Below, piece by piece: positions 61,371-64,000 of a stretch of DNA of 64,000 nt. The DNA comes from Mucilaginibacter galii (GTDB taxonomy: Bacteria; Bacteroidota; Bacteroidia; Sphingobacteriales; Sphingobacteriaceae): NCBI RefSeq assembly GCF_014635825.1, contig NZ_BMDO01000003.1, positions 62,001-126,000 of the forward strand, in the 5' to 3' direction. The position numbers were made by a program, and so were the translations under genes. The stretch's first letter is position 1. The number at the start of each line of letters is the position of its first letter. The notes below the pieces were generated by a model. That model was not told the DNA's origin. It worked only from the letters and a program-made list of their open reading frames with translations, and ran no database searches.

Positions 61371-62681
61371 ATGGCGTGGTCAGAGAAATTAAAGCTGAAA
61401 AAGGGACTGATATTATCATTGAATGAGGCTGGACTCACCGCGCCAAAAGAAATTCAGCAAAAAACCTTGTCGCGCATAAACGGCGGACAAGACATCATAG
61501 CCGTTGGCCCCGAGGGTTGCGGCAAAACCACGACCGTGGTACTGGCCGCCCTCAACCGCTTTACCCATACGGCCGATGGTATTACACGTGTGCTTATCCT
61601 GGTAAACGATAAAGAGCGTGTTGAAGAGGTAATTAGCCGCATAGAGGCTATAAATAACAACAAGAATATATCTGTAGTAGGCTTATACGCCACACCGGGT
61701 ACCGAGGCGCAAATGGATGCCATGGCCGATGGTGCAGATATTGTGGTGGCTACGCCCGATAGGGCCCGTGTTATTTACCTCAAACTTGGCCTCAATCTCA
61801 ATAAAATAGAACTGTTTATTTTAGATGATGCCGACCTTGTTGTAAAGCAAGGCCTGCAACTGCCCGTGGCCGAACTGGCCAACAGCATTATTAAATGTCA
61901 GCACGTGGTGTTTACCGAGGTTTTGCACGATAAGCTGAACCGCATGATTGCACCTTTTATGAAACAGCCTGCTATGATAGAGGTGGAAGAAATAGGAGAG
62001 GCACCGGTCGATACGCATCCGCAGGTATTATATCATGTGCCTAACTTTGGCACCAAGCTTAACCTGCTGCGCCTGTTTATGCAGGACGAAGACTTGTTTA
62101 CTAAAACAGTAGTATTCGTAAACACCCGCCATACCGCCGAAAAATTGTACAAAAGCCTGGAAACCCGTGTAAATAACCGGGTAGCCCTGCTTAATTCCTG
62201 GTTTTTTGAGTGGACCGGTTTTGCCGAGGTGGATGATTTTAAGCAGAGTGCCCAAACTAAAATACTCATCGTAGCCAACGAAGGCTTAGAGCCTATATCG
62301 CTGCACGGGGTGCCTTTCATCATCCATTTTGAATTACCGGCCGAAAAAGAAACTTACGTAAACCGCATGGTGAACGAAAACCTGAGTACCGACGAAGAAA
62401 CCATGGCGCTTACCTTTGCCACCGACCTGGAATTAGGCATGGTGCGTAAAATAGAGCAGGTGCTCGGACAAAAAATTCCGGTAGGCGAACTGCCCGATGA
62501 CCTCATCATAGAGCGGGAACGCAAGAAAAATACCGAAGAAGAGAAACCTGCCGCCAAAAAGAAATCTGACGAGCCAGTTGTAGGCGAAGCCTTCCACGAA
62601 AAGAAAGCCAGCAATAGCAAAACCTATAACTACACCTCAGGCGAAAAAGCCAAAATGACTAAGAAAAAGAAATACGGTTGA
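61371..62681 (+). CDS. Degenerate DEAD-box helicase-like protein
   Basis: The 436-residue protein follows the DEAD-box two-lobe layout but with altered motifs. The Q-motif region is PKEIQQKTL (about 25-33), Walker A is GPEGCGKT (46-53), ATPDR (127-131) fits motif Ib and motif II is DDAD (152-155) instead of DEAD. Where motif III (SAT) is expected the sequence is FTEV (181-184), and the HRxGRxxR of motif VI is absent; IIHFELPAEKETYVNRM stands in its place. A Lys-rich tail (about 390-436) could bind RNA. It may bind ATP and RNA without efficient unwinding; a regulatory or assembly role is possible. Confidence 0.8.
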   Translation: MAWSEKLKLKKGLILSLNEAGLTAPKEIQQKTLSRINGGQDIIAVGPEGCGKTTTVVLAALNRFTHTADGITRVLILVNDKERVEEVISRIEAINNNKNISVVGLYATPGTEAQMDAMADGADIVVATPDRARVIYLKLGLNLNKIELFILDDADLVVKQGLQLPVAELANSIIKCQHVVFTEVLHDKLNRMIAPFMKQPAMIEVEEIGEAPVDTHPQVLYHVPNFGTKLNLLRLFMQDEDLFTKTVVFVNTRHTAEKLYKSLETRVNNRVALLNSWFFEWTGFAEVDDFKQSAQTKILIVANEGLEPISLHGVPFIIHFELPAEKETYVNRMVNENLSTDEETMALTFATDLELGMVRKIEQVLGQKIPVGELPDDLIIERERKKNTEEEKPAAKKKSDEPVVGEAFHEKKASNSKTYNYTSGEKAKMTKKKKYG

Positions 62682-62804
62682 TGCGGTTGGAAGAAGGACT
62701 TGGAGAAGAAGGACATTTGGAGGAAGGACTTTAGGAAAGTTAAAGGAAGGGAAGGTAAAGGAATTGAAATGGAGCTAAAACAATCCGTTTCAATCATGCA
62801 TTTT

Positions 62805-62846
62805 TCCTCAGTCCTCAGTCCTCAGTCCTCAGTCCTCAGTCCTCAG
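62805..62846. repeat. Six perfect tandem copies of TCCTCAG
   Basis: The heptamer TCCTCAG is repeated six times without interruption from 62805 to 62846. It overlaps the last codons and stop (62829-62831) of the VF530 gene on the minus strand. A purine-rich AGGAAGGACTT-like degenerate repeat (about 62690-62760) lies just before it. Confidence 0.9.
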
Positions 62847-63068
62847 TCTCTCCTGGCTTTCCACATACAGGTCTTCTACTTTTTTGCGGGCCCAGGGTGT
62901 TTTGCGTAAAAATTTGAGGCTTGAGGAGATGCTTGGGTCGGCGGTAAAGCAATTGATGCGGATGCGTTTGCCCAGTTCCGGGAAGCCATAATAGTTTACC
63001 AGTTCGGTTAAGATGTTTTCCAGCGTTTTGCCATGAAGCGGATTGTTGGGTTGCGTGGGCATGGTCAA
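62829..63068 (-). CDS. VF530 family DNA-binding protein (DUF2132)
   Basis: The 79-residue product has the VF530 sequence [59 protein letters not shown] in order, a small helical fold for which a solved member binds double-stranded DNA. The start could be Met1 (63068) or Met3 (63062). The C-terminal RLRTED and stop are encoded by the heptamer repeat at 62805-62846, so its end may vary between strains. It is divergent from rlmF over 87 bases. Confidence 0.85.
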   Translation of the reverse strand: MTMPTQPNNPLHGKTLENILTELVNYYGFPELGKRIRINCFTADPSISSSLKFLRKTPWARKKVEDLYVESQERLRTED

Positions 63069-63155
63069 AAATAGCTATTTAATGTTACCGGCTAAAAAAA
63101 GTAAGTTTATTCAATGCATTAAATTGAATAGTTTCGCACTATCAATAACCTCTGT

Positions 63156-64000
63156 ATGCCGGTAAATCCAAAACTTGTTCCTGAAGAAAAAATTCAACTC
63201 CACCAGCGGAACAGGCATAAAGGCCTTTATAATTTTCCGGAACTTATCAAATCGAGCCCACAACTGGCGTCGTTTGTGAGTATGAATCAGTATAACAATT
63301 TATCTATTGACTTTAAAGACGCGGACGCGGTAAAAGCGCTGAATAAGGCGCTGCTCAAGCACTTTTACGGCGTCGAACTTTGGGATATCCCTGAAGGTTA
63401 CCTTTGTCCGCCTATACCCGGCCGGGCCGATTACCTGCATTATGTGGCCGATCTGCTGGCTCAAAGCAATAGCAGCCTGCCCCGTGGTAAAACGGTAAAA
63501 GTGCTGGATGTGGGTGTGGGTGCTAACTGTATTTACCCCTTGATAGGTCATCATGAATACGGCTGGAACTTTGTGGGAGCCGATATTGATGCGTTGGCGG
63601 TAAGGTCGGCCATGAATATTGTAGAGGCTAACGGGTTAGGCAAGTACATCAGCATCCGCAAGCAAAATGCCAAAACGCAGTTCTTCAAAGGCATCATCAA
63701 TGCCGGAGAAAAGTTTAGCCTCACCATTTGTAACCCGCCATTTCATGCATCGTTGCAAGAGGCGGTGGCTGGTACCGAACGCAAGTGGAAAAACTTAGGC
63801 CATCAGCAAAAAGCAGATGCAACACTCAATTTTGGCGGGCGGCAAAACGAACTGTGGTGCGCCGGTGGCGAGGAAGGTTTTGTGCGCAATATGATCGAAG
63901 AAAGCAAAACCTTCGCAACTTCGGTATTGTGGTTCACCTCGTTGATCTCTAAAAAAGAATCATTGCCCGGCTGCTACCATGCCCTCAAACAGGCAAACGC
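63156..64000 (+). CDS. rlmF: 23S rRNA (adenine-1618-N6)-methyltransferase RlmF, cut by the right edge
   Basis: The frame opens at ATG 63156 and stays open to the window end (281 codons). RlmF methylates N6 of A1618 in 23S rRNA. The opening HQRNRHKGLYNFPELIKSSPQL, then GRADYLHYVADLL, the SAM motif VLDVGVGANCIYPLIG, the adenine-methylase catalytic motif ICNPPFHASLQEA and the NFGGRQNELWCAGGEEGFV segment are characteristic. The C-terminal end lies outside the window. Confidence 0.95.
   Translation, partial: MPVNPKLVPEEKIQLHQRNRHKGLYNFPELIKSSPQLASFVSMNQYNNLSIDFKDADAVKALNKALLKHFYGVELWDIPEGYLCPPIPGRADYLHYVADLLAQSNSSLPRGKTVKVLDVGVGANCIYPLIGHHEYGWNFVGADIDALAVRSAMNIVEANGLGKYISIRKQNAKTQFFKGIINAGEKFSLTICNPPFHASLQEAVAGTERKWKNLGHQQKADATLNFGGRQNELWCAGGEEGFVRNMIEESKTFATSVLWFTSLISKKESLPGCYHALKQAN

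Noticed and set aside
1..64000. tRNA, rRNA, CRISPR, insertion sequence or prophage genes
   Set aside because: No cloverleaf, array of regular spaced repeats, transposase or phage gene was seen on either strand; the repeats found are palindromic and scattered.

Overview
The window is a chromosomal stretch from a Bacteroidota bacterium, most likely of the family Sphingobacteriaceae (Mucilaginibacter or Pedobacter type). Support comes from two TonB-dependent receptors with N-terminal carboxypeptidase-regulatory-like domains, a type IX secretion cargo with a gliding-motility C-terminal domain next to a PorP/SprF protein, three PorT-type outer-membrane barrels, an M56/BlaI pair, a VF530 protein, a TIGR03643 protein, and several Bacteroidota-type promoters (TTG, 19-21 bp, TAnnTTTG). 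The genus is inferred; no rRNA or tRNA gene is present. Almost all of the sequence is vegetative, densely packed coding DNA with no prophage, transposase, CRISPR array or defence island.

Layout. 1-1.7 kb: end of a family 2 glycosyltransferase, an ECF sigma factor and rsmG. 1.8-3.9 kb: M56 antirepressor peptidase and BlaI repressor, with four palindromic operators around the promoter. 4.1-5.2 kb: dprA, followed by a repeat-filled gap. 5.8-8.6 kb: a SixA-type phosphatase and three tandem outer-membrane barrels. 9.4-13.7 kb (minus): polX, heptose-7-P kinase, heptose-1-P adenylyltransferase and a family 9 glycosyltransferase. 14-18.1 kb: sppA, folK, an orphan HPt protein, purS and pssA. 18.5-22.4 kb: rho, pyrF and a cation diffusion facilitator. 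22.5-25.3 kb: a small metal-site protein and a ZnuD-like TonB receptor. 25.5-28.1 kb: PRC-barrel, small membrane, DUF937-like and MpaB-family proteins. 28.3-34.9 kb: marR with a tolC-adaptor-RND efflux operon. 35-41.5 kb: M28 peptidase and the type IX secretion pair. 41.6-49.7 kb: a GH3 glycosidase, a PAS kinase with an unusual C-terminal domain, an iron-type TonB receptor and a ThuA protein. 49.7-64 kb: an AcuI-like reductase, GAF kinase, YjbQ, a GH30-like enzyme, MFS, a D-lactate dehydrogenase-like protein, an arsR-OYE operon, an AI-2E family protein, a VOC protein, a degenerate DEAD-box protein, VF530 and the start of rlmF.

The most interesting material is non-coding. (1) The 16.79-17.15 kb gap holds a structured element: an H-type pseudoknot with an A-rich third loop, then a three-way-junction-like fold and a T-run. 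(2) Families of 84-96 bp palindromic repeats with TGTCATT/AATGACA ends lie between genes. One pair of arms supplies the last codons of both pyrF and the cation transporter, and one hairpin ends rho. (3) Palindromic operators can be read directly for BlaI, MarR (two near-identical sites, at marR and at the efflux operon), ArsR and an iron-type regulator. The marR and arsR GTG starts lie at or within one base of the predicted transcription start, which suggests leaderless mRNAs. On the protein side, PolX has lost its polymerase DxD motif but keeps its PHP motifs, and the DEAD-box protein lacks several helicase motifs.
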